From Chitinophagaceae bacterium (lineage in GTDB: Bacteria; Bacteroidota; Bacteroidia; Chitinophagales; Chitinophagaceae): a DNA stretch of 64,000 bases. Shown in pieces: positions 1 through 8,564 of the stretch (its first letter is position 1; the number at the start of each line of letters is the position of its first letter). A program made the translations under genes and the position numbers. The stretch is taken from assembly GCA_020403425.1 (NCBI GenBank), contig JADBXR010000005.1:186001-250000 (forward strand), in the 5' to 3' direction. A model generated the notes under the pieces. That model was not told where the DNA came from, ran no database searches, and saw only the letters and a list, made by a program, of their open reading frames with translations.

Positions 1-1320
1 TCCCCATTTATCTTTTACATTTTTATCCAGCGTCACCTTATTGGAATGATCTGGCAGGATCTCTCCAAAACCGCCCATTCCCATGGTCCAGCCACCGGGC
101 TCTGTCAAAGCATCTTTGAATTCACCTCCAATGCTCAGTTCGGCCACATCACGGCCCCAGCTCTGGCGGCTGGCACCTCCCTGGTAACCGAAGCCACGCA
201 GGTAATCGCGCTTATCGCCAAACAGGTTCTGGTAACGTGGGATATAGATACCGTTGGCACGGCGTCCGAAATAATATTTGTCTTCATATCCTTCCACTCT
301 TCCGCTGGCGCCCACACCCAGGTGATGGTCCATGATATTGTGCCCCAGCTCTCCGCTACTGCTACCCAAACCTTCGGGCCATACATCGGTAGCAGAGTTC
401 ATCAGGATCCAGGCCGTATTGAACGTAGATGCGTTCAGGAAAACGATCTTGGAATTGAAGGTATAGGTCTTGTTGGTCTCGGCATCCAATACTTCTACAC
501 CGGTTGCACGTTTTTTATCCTTGTCGTATAACACTTTGGTCACGATCGACCATGGACGCAGTGTGAGTTTTCCCGTCTTCATGGCTGCAGGCAAAGTGGA
601 CGACTGGGTACTGAAATAGGCGCCGAAGGGACAACCCAGCCAGCATTTGTTACGGAACTGGCAATTGGTCCTTCCTTCATGTGCAACCGTCAGGTTGGCG
701 GTACGTCCGATGATCATGGAACGTGCCCCTTTGTAATACTCCTTCATTCTGGCAGCCACGTCCTTTTCAACGCAGTTCATGTCCATCGGCGGCAGAAACT
801 GACCGTCGGGCAATTGTGCCAGTCCATCGCGATTACCGCTGATACCTGCAAATTTTTCTACATAATCATACCAGGGTGCAATGTCCTTATAACGTACCGG
901 CCAGTCAATGGCGATACCATCTTTGGCATTGGCTTCAAAATCGAAATCGCTCCAGCGATAACTCTGTCTGCCCCACATCAGCGAGCGACCTCCTACATGG
1001 TAGCCGCGGAACCAGTCGTAACGTTTTACCTCTGTATACGGGCTTTCCTTTTCATTCACCCAGTAATCCAGGTTGGTCTCATTCAACGGGTAATCCCTTT
1101 TCAACACCGGATAATCTTTGATCATCTGTTGGGTCCTCCTTCCGCGATGCGGGAAATCCCAGGCTTCCTTGTTGGCGTTCACATAATCTTTGATGTGCTC
1201 AATGTTACGCCCACGCTCCAGCAGCAACACTTTGAGTCCTTTTTCGGTTAACTCTTTTGCTGCCCAGCCTCCGCTGATTCCGGAGCCAACAACAATGGCA
1301 TCAAATGTTTGATCGGACAT
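1..1320 (-). CDS. GMC-family FAD-dependent oxidoreductase (partial, C-terminus outside window)
   Basis: The reading frame starts with ATG at 1320 and runs open for 440 codons to the left edge. The N-terminus carries a Rossmann FAD site, G12-S-G14-I-S-G17, with an acidic residue (E35) at the end of the second strand. A Cys-rich stretch (NCQFRNKCWLGCPFG) is typical of membrane-linked gluconate/glucoside dehydrogenases of the GMC family, which oxidise a sugar hydroxyl and hand electrons to a cytochrome. The C-terminal His/Asn catalytic pair is beyond the window. No signal peptide is visible; relatives are exported together with a Tat-targeted small subunit, not seen here. It is the last visible gene of an MFS - isomerase - GMC run. 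Glucoside 3-dehydrogenase activity is an inference from the neighbours. Confidence 0.88.
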   Translation of the reverse strand, partial: MSDQTFDAIVVGSGISGGWAAKELTEKGLKVLLLERGRNIEHIKDYVNANKEAWDFPHRGRRTQQMIKDYPVLKRDYPLNETNLDYWVNEKESPYTEVKRYDWFRGYHVGGRSLMWGRQSYRWSDFDFEANAKDGIAIDWPVRYKDIAPWYDYVEKFAGISGNRDGLAQLPDGQFLPPMDMNCVEKDVAARMKEYYKGARSMIIGRTANLTVAHEGRTNCQFRNKCWLGCPFGAYFSTQSSTLPAAMKTGKLTLRPWSIVTKVLYDKDKKRATGVEVLDAETNKTYTFNSKIVFLNASTFNTAWILMNSATDVWPEGLGSSSGELGHNIMDHHLGVGASGRVEGYEDKYYFGRRANGIYIPRYQNLFGDKRDYLRGFGYQGGASRQSWGRDVAELSIGGEFKDALTEPGGWTMGMGGFGEILPDHSNKVTLDKNVKDKWG

Positions 1321-1367
1321 GATTCTGTTTGTTTATTGGTTTATGGTTACTTGTTCCTGATTCTTGA

Positions 1368-2252
1368 CTACACATCGCATATCGTTACCGCAGCTCTGAG
1401 CGATCCCAGTTTATCAGCGGCAGTGGGAATGAATTCCTGCGCCACATACCCCGAGAACCCGGTGGCCACGATCGCTTTCATGATGGCCGGATAGTTCAGT
1501 TCCTGCGTTTCATCGATCTCATGCCTGCCCGGTACACCGGCCGTATGGTAATGACCAATATAGGTATGGTAATCGCGGATGGTCCGTATCACATCTCCTT
1601 CATCGATCTGCATATGGTAGATATCGTATAATAATTTGAAGTTGGGCGAGCCGATACGCTTACAGAGTTCCACCCCCCATGCCGTATGGTCGCACATATA
1701 ATCCTTGTGATCGATTTTGCTGTTCAGCAGTTCCATTGTCAGCACCACACCTCTTTTTTCGGCCTGGCCCACGATCCGCTTCAATCCTTCCACACAGTTT
1801 TTCAGTCCGGTTTCGTCATCCATACCATTGCGGTTGCCGCTGGCACAGAAAAGATTGGTGAAGCCGGCATCGGCAACAAGATCGATATGCTCCGTATAAC
1901 TTTTGATCAGTGTGGCATGATACTGTTTGTCGTTCCAACCCTTGGTCAGTCCGATCTCGGCACCATTGCACATGGTCGATATGAGGTTGTATTTTTTAAG
2001 GGTGGCCCAGTCTTTGGGACCCACCAGGTCAATCCCTTTTAAACCGATCTGGTTAGCAGCCACACAAAGTTCATCCAGGGTCAAACTATCAAAACACCAG
2101 CGGCATACCGAGTGCTGGACATTACCTTTCAGCATAGCAGTTTTTTTTTCGCCGCCGGCAAAAGCGGGTACGGCGGCAGTGCCCGCAGCCAGCGCCGCAG
2201 AACCTGCGAGAATATTTTTGATCGCTTTTCTTCTGTTTGAATATGGAGGCAT
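1368..2252 (-). CDS. Hydroxypyruvate isomerase-like TIM-barrel protein with Tat-type signal
   Basis: A 294-residue AP-endonuclease-2-like TIM barrel (sugar phosphate isomerase/epimerase family). The N-terminus has twin arginines followed by a hydrophobic stretch and AFA (residues 7-32), so periplasmic export by Tat is likely. Metal-binding positions typical of hydroxypyruvate isomerase are visible: the Glu in TMELLNS, Asp and His in LLYDIYHMQ, the HYHTAGVPGRHE loop and the terminal Glu in GYVAQEF. It lies 36 nt after the MFS gene and 47 nt before the GMC gene. True substrate is probably a keto-sugar rather than hydroxypyruvate, judged only from context. Confidence 0.85.
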   Translation of the reverse strand: MPPYSNRRKAIKNILAGSAALAAGTAAVPAFAGGEKKTAMLKGNVQHSVCRWCFDSLTLDELCVAANQIGLKGIDLVGPKDWATLKKYNLISTMCNGAEIGLTKGWNDKQYHATLIKSYTEHIDLVADAGFTNLFCASGNRNGMDDETGLKNCVEGLKRIVGQAEKRGVVLTMELLNSKIDHKDYMCDHTAWGVELCKRIGSPNFKLLYDIYHMQIDEGDVIRTIRDYHTYIGHYHTAGVPGRHEIDETQELNYPAIMKAIVATGFSGYVAQEFIPTAADKLGSLRAAVTICDV

Positions 2253-2288
2253 ATAATAATCGGGGAATTAAATATACTCAGCTATCTT

Positions 2289-3530
2289 TTACGCTGCCGA
2301 TAATTTTGATGGCTGTTTTCTTCCACGCATATATAACAGCAGGATGGCAAAAGCTACCGAAAGGACCACCGGTATGATCAGTGTGGCGTTCAGTACTTCC
2401 GGACCGGCGAGTTTCTTGGCTTCGTTCATGGCAGCATCCGAAGTATCTCCGGCAGGCAGTTTGGCACTGACCAGCTGGTCATAATATTCACCCATGAAAA
2501 CCGTATATACCGAAACGGCAAACATACCGGCGCCACCCATTAAGTTCATACCCACAGCGCCCGTTTTGGGCAGATTCTCTGAAACAAAACCGAGCATGGT
2601 AGGCCAGAAATAACAAACACCCATACCAAATATGATGGCTCCCACAAAAAGCATGTTACCTGAACTATGACCCAGCAGATACAGGCCCACTGCAGAAAGA
2701 ATGGCAGAGATCAGCAATACCCCTGTTGGTGAGAACCTGTGCACCACCGGACCAGCAAAACCACGGCCGATCACCATGATGCCCGTTTCAATCGTCAGCA
2801 AGAGGATAGCGTTATCAGATACATTCTTTAATAATACATCGATCCACTGACCTGTAAACAGTTCGGTGATCGCTGTTCCAAACATCAGGATGATCATGAC
2901 AATGAACAGCGGACTCAACAGGGCCTTATACATCTCTCCCGCAGATACGCCACTGGCAACCCTTTCCGTAACCGGGAACTCCAGTTTACTAAACAGGAAG
3001 CCATAGATCAGCGTAGGGATGGCCATCAGACCCACCTGGATCTGCCAGCCGATGCCTGCTTTGTCAAGAAAGTATACAAGTAATGTACCGATCACGATAC
3101 CGCCGGGGAACCACAGATGGAAGTGATTCAGCTTAGTGGTTTTATTATCTGCATAGATGGTGGCCACCAGGGGGTTACAGGCAGCTTCCACCGTACCATT
3201 GGCAATGCCGATACAGAGCGTTGAGATGAAGAGACTCCAGTAACCGCCTGCAAAAACCGTTAACAGGATGCCTGCCAGGTGAAACACGAAGGCTACGATC
3301 AGCAAGCGTTTCATACCGATTACATCCACCACAAAACCTCCGATGATGACCGCGAGTGGGAATCCCCAAAAAGCAGTGGCAGCAATGGTTCCCAATTGTC
3401 CAGCATTGAGCTCGAACTGAACACCAAGTCGTCCTAATATACCGGCACGGATTCCAAAAGAGAGAGAGGTCACCAATAAAGCCAGACAACTGGCCACGAA
3501 TAATTGGCTACGTTGAGGGGTAGTCTGCAT
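2289..3530 (-). CDS. Major facilitator superfamily transporter
   Basis: A 413-residue protein with about twelve hydrophobic segments, consistent with a 12-TM MFS carrier in the inner membrane. I chose the start at 3530 (MQTTPQRS) because the nine residues encoded upstream are polar and unlike a usual MFS N-terminus; a start at 3557 is possible. The central cytoplasmic loop around residues 190-210 separates the two six-helix halves. It heads the leftward run with the isomerase-like and GMC genes and is divergent from the Gfo/Idh gene, so uptake of a sugar or keto-sugar is the natural guess. Substrate is not readable from the sequence. Confidence 0.85.
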   Translation of the reverse strand: MQTTPQRSQLFVASCLALLVTSLSFGIRAGILGRLGVQFELNAGQLGTIAATAFWGFPLAVIIGGFVVDVIGMKRLLIVAFVFHLAGILLTVFAGGYWSLFISTLCIGIANGTVEAACNPLVATIYADNKTTKLNHFHLWFPGGIVIGTLLVYFLDKAGIGWQIQVGLMAIPTLIYGFLFSKLEFPVTERVASGVSAGEMYKALLSPLFIVMIILMFGTAITELFTGQWIDVLLKNVSDNAILLLTIETGIMVIGRGFAGPVVHRFSPTGVLLISAILSAVGLYLLGHSSGNMLFVGAIIFGMGVCYFWPTMLGFVSENLPKTGAVGMNLMGGAGMFAVSVYTVFMGEYYDQLVSAKLPAGDTSDAAMNEAKKLAGPEVLNATLIIPVVLSVAFAILLLYMRGRKQPSKLSAA

Positions 3531-3705
3531 GTCGTTAGAATTAATATGGAAAAACAATCTGTGGTTAAATGTAATTTTTTATTTTTAAAACTGGATTGAT
3601 AAAATCGGTTGAACATCAATTTTTTTTATAAGCTTTACAGGCAACGGCGGTTTTCGGCCCGACTTATTAAAATAATATCAGCATTTCATAAAAAAGTATC
3701 AAAAC

Positions 3706-4872
3706 ATGAATCGTAAACTCAGAATGGGAATGGTAGGCGGAGGCAAAGATGCCTTTATCGGCGCCATCCATCGTTTGGCCGCCAATATGGATGGCCTCAT
3801 CGAAGTCGTTTGTGGTGCGCTCAGCATCAACCCCGAAATTGCGAAAGCATCGGGTGAAATGTTATTCCTTCCTGCCGACAGGACCTACCTGACGTTCGAG
3901 GAGATGATCACCAAGGAAAGCCAGTTGCCTGCCGACAAACGGATGGATTTTGTAACCATCGTTACGCCCAACTTCGCACACTTTGCACCAGCCATGATGG
4001 CGCTGGACCATGGTTTCCATGTGGTCATCGAAAAACCGATGACGTTCACGCTTGACGAAGCCAAACAGCTGAAAAAGAAAGTAGAGGAAACAGGATTGAC
4101 CCTCTGTCTCACACATACCTATTCTGGTTATCCCATGGTAAAACAGGCCAAAGCGATGGTACAGGGAGGCGTACTCGGCAAGATCCGTAAGGTTTGGGTG
4201 GAGTATCCGCAGGGCTGGCTCAGCAAACTGAGCGAACGGGAAGGCAATGCACAGGCTGCCTGGAGAACCGATCCCAAAAAATCAGGAAAGAGCGGATGTA
4301 TGGGTGATATCGGTACCCATGCCGCGCACCTCTCCGAATACATCACCGGCGCCAAGATCACCCATCTTTGTGCAGACCTGAACGTAATGGTGGAGGGCCG
4401 TGCCCTGGACGACGACGGTGCTGTATTATTAAAGTACGATAATGGCGCAGCCGGCGTACTGATGGCATCGCAGGTAGCAGCCGGCGAAGAGAACGCATTG
4501 AAGATCCGTATCTATGGTGAAAAAGGCGGTATCGAATGGTTCCAGCATGAACCCAATACCCTGCTGGTGAAATGGCTCGACCAGCCCACACAGATCCTGC
4601 GCGCCGGTGGCAATTACGGCGATCGCCTGTCAGGTTTCGCCACCCATAACTGCCGCACTCCCGGCGGTCACCCCGAAGGATACCTGGAGGCATTCGGTAA
4701 TATCTACCGCAACTTCGCTCTGACCCTCAGCGCTAAAATAGATGGCCAAACCCCCACACCTGAAATGCTCGACTTCCCCTCCTGCGAAGACGGCATCCGT
4801 GGTATGGCGTTCATCGACAACGTTGTAGCATCCGCAAAAAGCGATGTTAAGTGGACAAAATATGAACTGTAG
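3706..4872 (+). CDS. Gfo/Idh/MocA family oxidoreductase
   Basis: A 388-residue NAD(P)-dependent sugar oxidoreductase. The N-terminal Rossmann motif is GMVGGGKDAFIG (residues 8-19), EKP is at 109-111, and the substrate-domain motif GDIGTHAAH is at 200-208, where the conserved Asp and His sit. No signal peptide, so cytoplasmic. It opens the rightward run Gfo/Idh - TIM barrel - cytochrome c - DUF1080. In Bacteroidota, Gfo/Idh enzymes beside DUF1080 and TIM-barrel epimerases belong to 3-keto-glycoside pathways, where they interconvert 3-keto and normal sugars. Family assignment is firm; exact reaction is inferred. Confidence 0.93.
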   Translation: MNRKLRMGMVGGGKDAFIGAIHRLAANMDGLIEVVCGALSINPEIAKASGEMLFLPADRTYLTFEEMITKESQLPADKRMDFVTIVTPNFAHFAPAMMALDHGFHVVIEKPMTFTLDEAKQLKKKVEETGLTLCLTHTYSGYPMVKQAKAMVQGGVLGKIRKVWVEYPQGWLSKLSEREGNAQAAWRTDPKKSGKSGCMGDIGTHAAHLSEYITGAKITHLCADLNVMVEGRALDDDGAVLLKYDNGAAGVLMASQVAAGEENALKIRIYGEKGGIEWFQHEPNTLLVKWLDQPTQILRAGGNYGDRLSGFATHNCRTPGGHPEGYLEAFGNIYRNFALTLSAKIDGQTPTPEMLDFPSCEDGIRGMAFIDNVVASAKSDVKWTKYEL

Positions 4873-4873
4873 C

Positions 4874-4956
4874 GAGTGAATGGTCCGAGGTGAGTAGTCA
4901 GTGGTATATAATGACCATACTCACTACTCACCCCTAACCACTCCCCTCATTCACTC
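4874..4956. repeat. Intergenic self-complementary low-complexity element followed by CACTCATT direct repeats
   Basis: The 117-nt gap between the Gfo/Idh and TIM-barrel genes starts with GAGTGAATG (4874-4882) and contains its exact complement CATTCACTC (4948-4956). An inner pair, GGTGAGTAGT (4889-4898) and ACTACTCACC (4923-4932), is also perfectly complementary. Direct copies of an 8-9 nt unit close to CACTCATT continue to about 4983. No terminator U-tract follows. Function unknown. Confidence 0.8.
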
Positions 4957-4989
4957 ATTCACTCAATCACTCATTCAATCATTGACAAA

Positions 4990-6045
4990 ATGACTACTAT
5001 CAAAGGTCCCGGTATCTTCCTCGCACAATTCATGGGTGATACGGCTCCGTTTAATTCATTGGAATCCATTTGTAAATGGGCTTCTTCCCTCGGTTTTACC
5101 GGTGTACAGATCCCTACCTGGGACAGCCGTTGCATTGATCTGCAGAAAGCTGCCGAAAGTAAGGCCTATGCCGATGAGATCAAAGGAATTGTGCAGGCTG
5201 CCGGTCTGCAGATCACAGAACTGTCAACGCACTTGCAGGGACAACTCGTAGCCGTAAACCCAGCCTATGATGCCCTGTTCGACGGTTTTGCGCCGGAGAA
5301 CCTGCGTAACAACCCCAAAGCCAGAACGGAATGGGCGGTTCAGCAGTTGAAATATGCCGCCAAGGCTTCACAGAATTTAGGACTGGATGCACATGCCACT
5401 TTCAGTGGCGCTCTGTTGTGGCATACCGTATATCCGTGGCCGCAACGCCCGGCAGGATTGGTGGAAACCGGTTTTACCGAACTGGCCAAACGCTGGTTGC
5501 CCATCCTGAATGCGTTTGATGAGGCAGGTGTTGACCTGTGTTATGAAATACATCCAGGCGAAGACCTGCATGATGGCATCACTTACGAGATGTTCCTCAA
5601 AAAAGTGAACAACCATAGCCGGGCCTGCCTGCTCTACGATCCTTCGCATTTTGTTTTACAATGTCTTGACTATCTTTCCTATATCGATCATTACCATGAG
5701 CGTATCCGTATGTTCCATGTAAAAGATGCCGAGTTCAATGCATCAGGTAAACAAGGAGTATATGGCGGGTTCCAGAACTGGGTAAACCGTGCCGGGCGTT
5801 TCCGCTCATTGGGTGACGGGCAGGTTGATTTCAAATCCATCTTCAGCAAACTAGCGGCCTACAATTACAAGGGATGGGCCGTCATGGAATGGGAGTGCGC
5901 CATCAAAGATGCGGCTACCGGTGCAGCCGAGGGAGCGCCTTTCATCAAAGACCACATCATCAAAGTAACAGAAAAAGCTTTTGATGATTTTGCGGGAACA
6001 GGTTCAGATGAAAACTTTAATCGCCGCATTTTGGGAATTGATTAA
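4990..6045 (+). CDS. Sugar phosphate isomerase/epimerase (TIM barrel)
   Basis: A 351-residue AP-endonuclease-2-like TIM barrel. Likely metal ligands follow the family pattern: Glu in LCYEIHPGED, Asp/His in LLYDPSHF, His/Asp in MFHVKDAEF and the C-terminal Glu in VMEWECA. It has no signal peptide, unlike the related protein at 1368-2252, so the two may act on either side of the inner membrane. It follows the Gfo/Idh gene by 117 nt that hold a repeat element, and precedes the cytochrome gene. Related proteins beside Gfo/Idh and DUF1080 genes are thought to epimerise or isomerise keto-sugars; the reaction here is not demonstrated. Confidence 0.9.
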   Translation: MTTIKGPGIFLAQFMGDTAPFNSLESICKWASSLGFTGVQIPTWDSRCIDLQKAAESKAYADEIKGIVQAAGLQITELSTHLQGQLVAVNPAYDALFDGFAPENLRNNPKARTEWAVQQLKYAAKASQNLGLDAHATFSGALLWHTVYPWPQRPAGLVETGFTELAKRWLPILNAFDEAGVDLCYEIHPGEDLHDGITYEMFLKKVNNHSRACLLYDPSHFVLQCLDYLSYIDHYHERIRMFHVKDAEFNASGKQGVYGGFQNWVNRAGRFRSLGDGQVDFKSIFSKLAAYNYKGWAVMEWECAIKDAATGAAEGAPFIKDHIIKVTEKAFDDFAGTGSDENFNRRILGID

Positions 6046-6059
6046 TACCTTCATATCCT

Positions 6060-6093
6060 CTTTCAGCGATGTACCTGAATACATCGCTGAAAG
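6060..6093. other. Strong stem-loop between TIM-barrel and cytochrome c genes
   Basis: A perfect 14-bp inverted repeat: CTTTCAGCGATGTA (6060-6073) and TACATCGCTGAAAG (6080-6093) with a 6-nt loop CCTGAA. It sits 14 nt after the TIM-barrel stop and 37 nt before the cytochrome start. There is no U-tract directly after it (a T-run comes about 10 nt later), so it may be an attenuator or an RNA-processing or stability element rather than a classic terminator. Confidence 0.7.
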
Positions 6094-6130
6094 ATCCACC
6101 TCAATTTTTGTAACACTAAAAACATTTGTC

Positions 6131-6538
6131 GTGAAAAAGTATTTTGTAGCCATCGCCCTGTTAACATTTGCAGTTGCCTGTGGCAGTAACAGTTCTGAGA
6201 AAAAAGAAGAAAAACCTGCCGAAGCGGCCGCCGCTCCTGCTGCAGCTCCAGCCAATGACCTGGCCAGTAACCCTGACTATGAAAAAGGATTGGCACTGGT
6301 TGCCAAATCAGATTGCCTTACCTGCCATAAAGTAAGTGAGAAACTGACCGGCCCAGCCTACAAAGACGTGGCTGCAAAATATGAGAGTACAGATGAGAAC
6401 ATCAGTATGCTTGCATCCAAGATCATCAAAGGAGGCCAGGGCGTATGGGGTACGATCCCGATGACACCTCATCCGACCGTGAGTGAAGACGACGCCAAAC
6501 AAATGGTAAAATATATCCTCTTACTGAGAAATAAATAA
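6131..6538 (+). CDS. Class I c-type cytochrome, lipoprotein
   Basis: A 135-residue protein using GTG at 6131; this start places a signal peptide ending in the lipobox FAVAC (Cys17), whereas an earlier frame start would overlap the preceding gene and the stem-loop. After an Ala/Pro/Glu linker (residues 24-42) comes one cytochrome c fold with the haem-attachment motif C62-L-T-C65-H66 and a probable axial Met at 111 in TIPMTPHP. It would be anchored on the periplasmic face of a membrane. Lying inside the sugar-oxidation locus, it is a good candidate acceptor of electrons from the GMC dehydrogenase (inference). The DUF1080 gene starts 5 nt downstream. Confidence 0.9.
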   Translation: MKKYFVAIALLTFAVACGSNSSEKKEEKPAEAAAAPAAAPANDLASNPDYEKGLALVAKSDCLTCHKVSEKLTGPAYKDVAAKYESTDENISMLASKIIKGGQGVWGTIPMTPHPTVSEDDAKQMVKYILLLRNK

Positions 6539-6543
6539 TCCCT

Positions 6544-7272
6544 ATGCAATCATTCTCCGCGATCACCGTTTTAGCAGTGTCCTTGCTGCTGGCAGCCCCT
6601 GCTGTGAAAACAACAGAACTGCATTCTGTACCCCAGAAAAAACAGAAAGGCTGGATAGCTTTATTTGATGGAAAGACACTGAACGGCTGGCACAACTATG
6701 GTAAAACGACCACAAGTCCTGCCTGGACCGTTGAGGACGGAGCCATTTTTTACAACCCCGCCAAAAGGGTTCCCGGACAAAGAGGATCGAACGACCTGGT
6801 AACCGATAAGGAATTTGAGAACTTCCACTTCAAATACGACTGGAAGATCGCCAAAAACGGTAACAGCGGTCTGATCTTCTGGGTACAGGAAGACACTGCC
6901 AAATACAAACAGACCTATCATACCGGTCCCGAAATGCAGGTGCTGGACAATGATGGTCACCCGGATGGTAAGATCAACAAACACCGTGCAGGTAACCTGT
7001 ACGATCTGATCGCCGGAAAAGAAGGTGTGGTAAAACCTGTTGGTGAATGGAACACGGCAGAGATCATCTGTAACAAAGGCAAAATGGATTTTATCCTGAA
7101 TGGGGAGACCGTTTTGTCCACCACTTATGGAGATGACAGCTGGAAACAAATGATCGCCGCCAGCAAATTCAAACAATGGCCCGATTTCGGAACGGTCTTC
7201 AAAGGCCGTTTTGCCCTGCAGGACCATGGCAATGAGGTCTGGTACCGGAATATCATGATCCGGCAATTATAA
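6544..7272 (+). CDS. DUF1080 (3-keto-disaccharide hydrolase family) secreted protein
   Basis: A 242-residue exported protein: a hydrophobic signal (residues 5-22) and then the typical DUF1080 opening WIALFDGKTLNGWHN. The middle carries NSGLIFWVQED and GPEMQVLDNDGHPDG, hallmarks of this concanavalin-like beta-sandwich. PF06439 members have been characterised as 3-keto-glycoside hydrolases, cleaving glycosides after oxidation at C3. It is translationally close-packed (5 nt) with the cytochrome gene and ends before a strong terminator, so it closes the operon. Its presence is the main reason for reading the locus as a 3-keto-sugar pathway. Confidence 0.9.
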   Translation: MQSFSAITVLAVSLLLAAPAVKTTELHSVPQKKQKGWIALFDGKTLNGWHNYGKTTTSPAWTVEDGAIFYNPAKRVPGQRGSNDLVTDKEFENFHFKYDWKIAKNGNSGLIFWVQEDTAKYKQTYHTGPEMQVLDNDGHPDGKINKHRAGNLYDLIAGKEGVVKPVGEWNTAEIICNKGKMDFILNGETVLSTTYGDDSWKQMIAASKFKQWPDFGTVFKGRFALQDHGNEVWYRNIMIRQL

Positions 7273-7283
7273 AAGCCATTTTA

Positions 7284-7314
7284 AAAAAGCCATCTCGTTT
7301 GAGATGGCTTTTTA
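7284..7314 (+). terminator. Rho-independent terminator after the DUF1080 gene
   Basis: The stem AAAAAGCCATCTC (7284-7296) pairs with GAGATGGCTTTTT (7301-7313) around a GTTT loop; the stem's own T-run provides the U-tract. It lies 11 nt past the DUF1080 stop and before tadA. Confidence 0.9.
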
Positions 7315-7333
7315 TTTGCTCCCGGCAAAAGCC

Positions 7334-7341
7334 TACTTTCG
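7334..7341 (+). promoter_or_regulatory. Candidate -7 element of tadA
   Basis: TACTTTCG, one mismatch from the Bacteroidota -7 consensus TAnnTTTG, ends 4 nt before the tadA ATG. If used, the transcript would be almost leaderless. A matching -33 TTTG at correct spacing is not evident. Confidence 0.4.
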
Positions 7342-7345
7342 CTGC

Positions 7346-7795
7346 ATGATCGAGTTCGATGATACCTACTTTATGAAGCAGGCCCTGAAAGAAGCTGTGC
7401 TGGCCTATGAGGCCGATGAGGTTCCGGTGGGCGCAGTGGTGGTCATCAACAACAAAATCATTGCCCGCGGGCATAACCAGGTAGAACTGCTGACCGATTC
7501 TACCGCTCATGCCGAGATCCTGGCACTGACCTCTGCCTACCATTACCTTGGGGCCAAATATTTACCCGATGCCACCCTTTATGTAACCGTAGAACCTTGT
7601 CTGATGTGCTGCGGTGCCCTGTACTGGAGCAAGATCGGACGCATTGTTTACGGAGCTTCCGACGAGAAGAACGGCTTTAGGCATATTACCAGGGAAAACT
7701 GGCCCTTCCACCCAAAAACAGAACTGGTAAAAGGTGTGCTGGAAGATGAATGCGCGCAACTGATGCGTTCGTTCTTTAAAGCCAAACGACAGTGA
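7346..7795 (+). CDS. tadA: tRNA-specific adenosine deaminase
   Basis: A 149-residue cytidine/adenosine deaminase that converts A34 to inosine in the tRNA wobble position. The catalytic motif H55-A-E57 and the zinc ligands in P84-C85-L-M-C88 are intact. I start at 7346 (MIEFDDTYF): the in-frame upstream start lies inside the preceding terminator hairpin. It is a single gene, separated from the sugar locus by the terminator and followed by sodA after 135 nt. Confidence 0.95.
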   Translation: MIEFDDTYFMKQALKEAVLAYEADEVPVGAVVVINNKIIARGHNQVELLTDSTAHAEILALTSAYHYLGAKYLPDATLYVTVEPCLMCCGALYWSKIGRIVYGASDEKNGFRHITRENWPFHPKTELVKGVLEDECAQLMRSFFKAKRQ

Positions 7796-7877
7796 TCATT
7801 CCGATACCTGCTGGCAGGGATGTTTTTCGAATTCAGAAAGAATTGATCTACGGCTTCCTTTATCAACCTAACAGCAG

Positions 7878-7885
7878 TAAATTTG
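7878..7885 (+). promoter_or_regulatory. Candidate -7 element of sodA
   Basis: TAAATTTG matches TAnnTTTG exactly and lies 45 nt upstream of the sodA ATG. No clear TTTG at the expected -33 distance, so this is a weak call. Confidence 0.35.
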
Positions 7886-7930
7886 TTATTCATCCAATAA
7901 CCTTCCTTTTCATTTAAAAACTTATAAACT

Positions 7931-8536
7931 ATGTCATTTACACTCGCCCCTTTACCTTATGCACACGATGCACTGGAGCCGCATATCGATACCACTACCA
8001 TGCAGATACACCATGGTAAACACCACCAGGCTTATGTAGATAACCTGAATAAGGCCATTGCCGGAACACCCAACGAAGGCAAATCACTGGCGGAACTGGT
8101 CGCTGCGGCCGGCTCTATCAGCCCCGCGGTACGTAACAACGGCGGCGGTCACTGGAACCATACCTTTTTCTGGGAAAGCCTGGCGCCCAATGCAGGTGGA
8201 GCCCCTTCAGGCGCTTTGGCCGATGCGATCACTGCTGCATTTGGTTCATTTGATGCTTTCAAAGAAAAATTCGCCAACGCCGGTATGACCCGTTTCGGCA
8301 GCGGATGGGCCTGGTTACTTGTTAAAGACGGCAAGCTGGAAGTATCTTCCACTCCCAACCAGGATAACCCGCTGATGGATGTCGCCGAAGTTAAAGGCAC
8401 ACCGATCCTGGGTGTGGACGTTTGGGAACATGCCTACTACCTGAAATACCAGAATCGCCGCGCTGAATACCTGGGTGCATTCTGGAACGTGGTGAACTGG
8501 AACAAGGTTTCGGAACGTTTTAACGCAGCAAAATAA
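7931..8536 (+). CDS. sodA: Superoxide dismutase, Mn/Fe family
   Basis: A 201-residue Mn/Fe superoxide dismutase, detoxifying superoxide in the cytoplasm. Metal ligands are recognisable: H27 in IHHGKHH, H77 in WNHTFFW, and Asp/His in [11 protein letters not shown]. Residues that discriminate metals are mixed: Gly-Gly before HWNH and the Gln in TPNQDNPLM favour manganese, while WNHTFFW resembles iron enzymes, so cambialistic use is possible. No signal peptide. It is followed by a terminator. Confidence 0.96.
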   Translation: MSFTLAPLPYAHDALEPHIDTTTMQIHHGKHHQAYVDNLNKAIAGTPNEGKSLAELVAAAGSISPAVRNNGGGHWNHTFFWESLAPNAGGAPSGALADAITAAFGSFDAFKEKFANAGMTRFGSGWAWLLVKDGKLEVSSTPNQDNPLMDVAEVKGTPILGVDVWEHAYYLKYQNRRAEYLGAFWNVVNWNKVSERFNAAK

Positions 8537-8564
8537 TCGCTGTCAGTAAATAATATTATTTTAC

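Noticed and set aside
4874..4983. CRISPR array
   Set aside because: Units are 8-9 nt, contiguous and without spacers; no cas genes in the window.
7800..7930. Riboswitch upstream of sodA
   Set aside because: No conserved stems or ligand-binding core could be recognised; only a -7-like motif.
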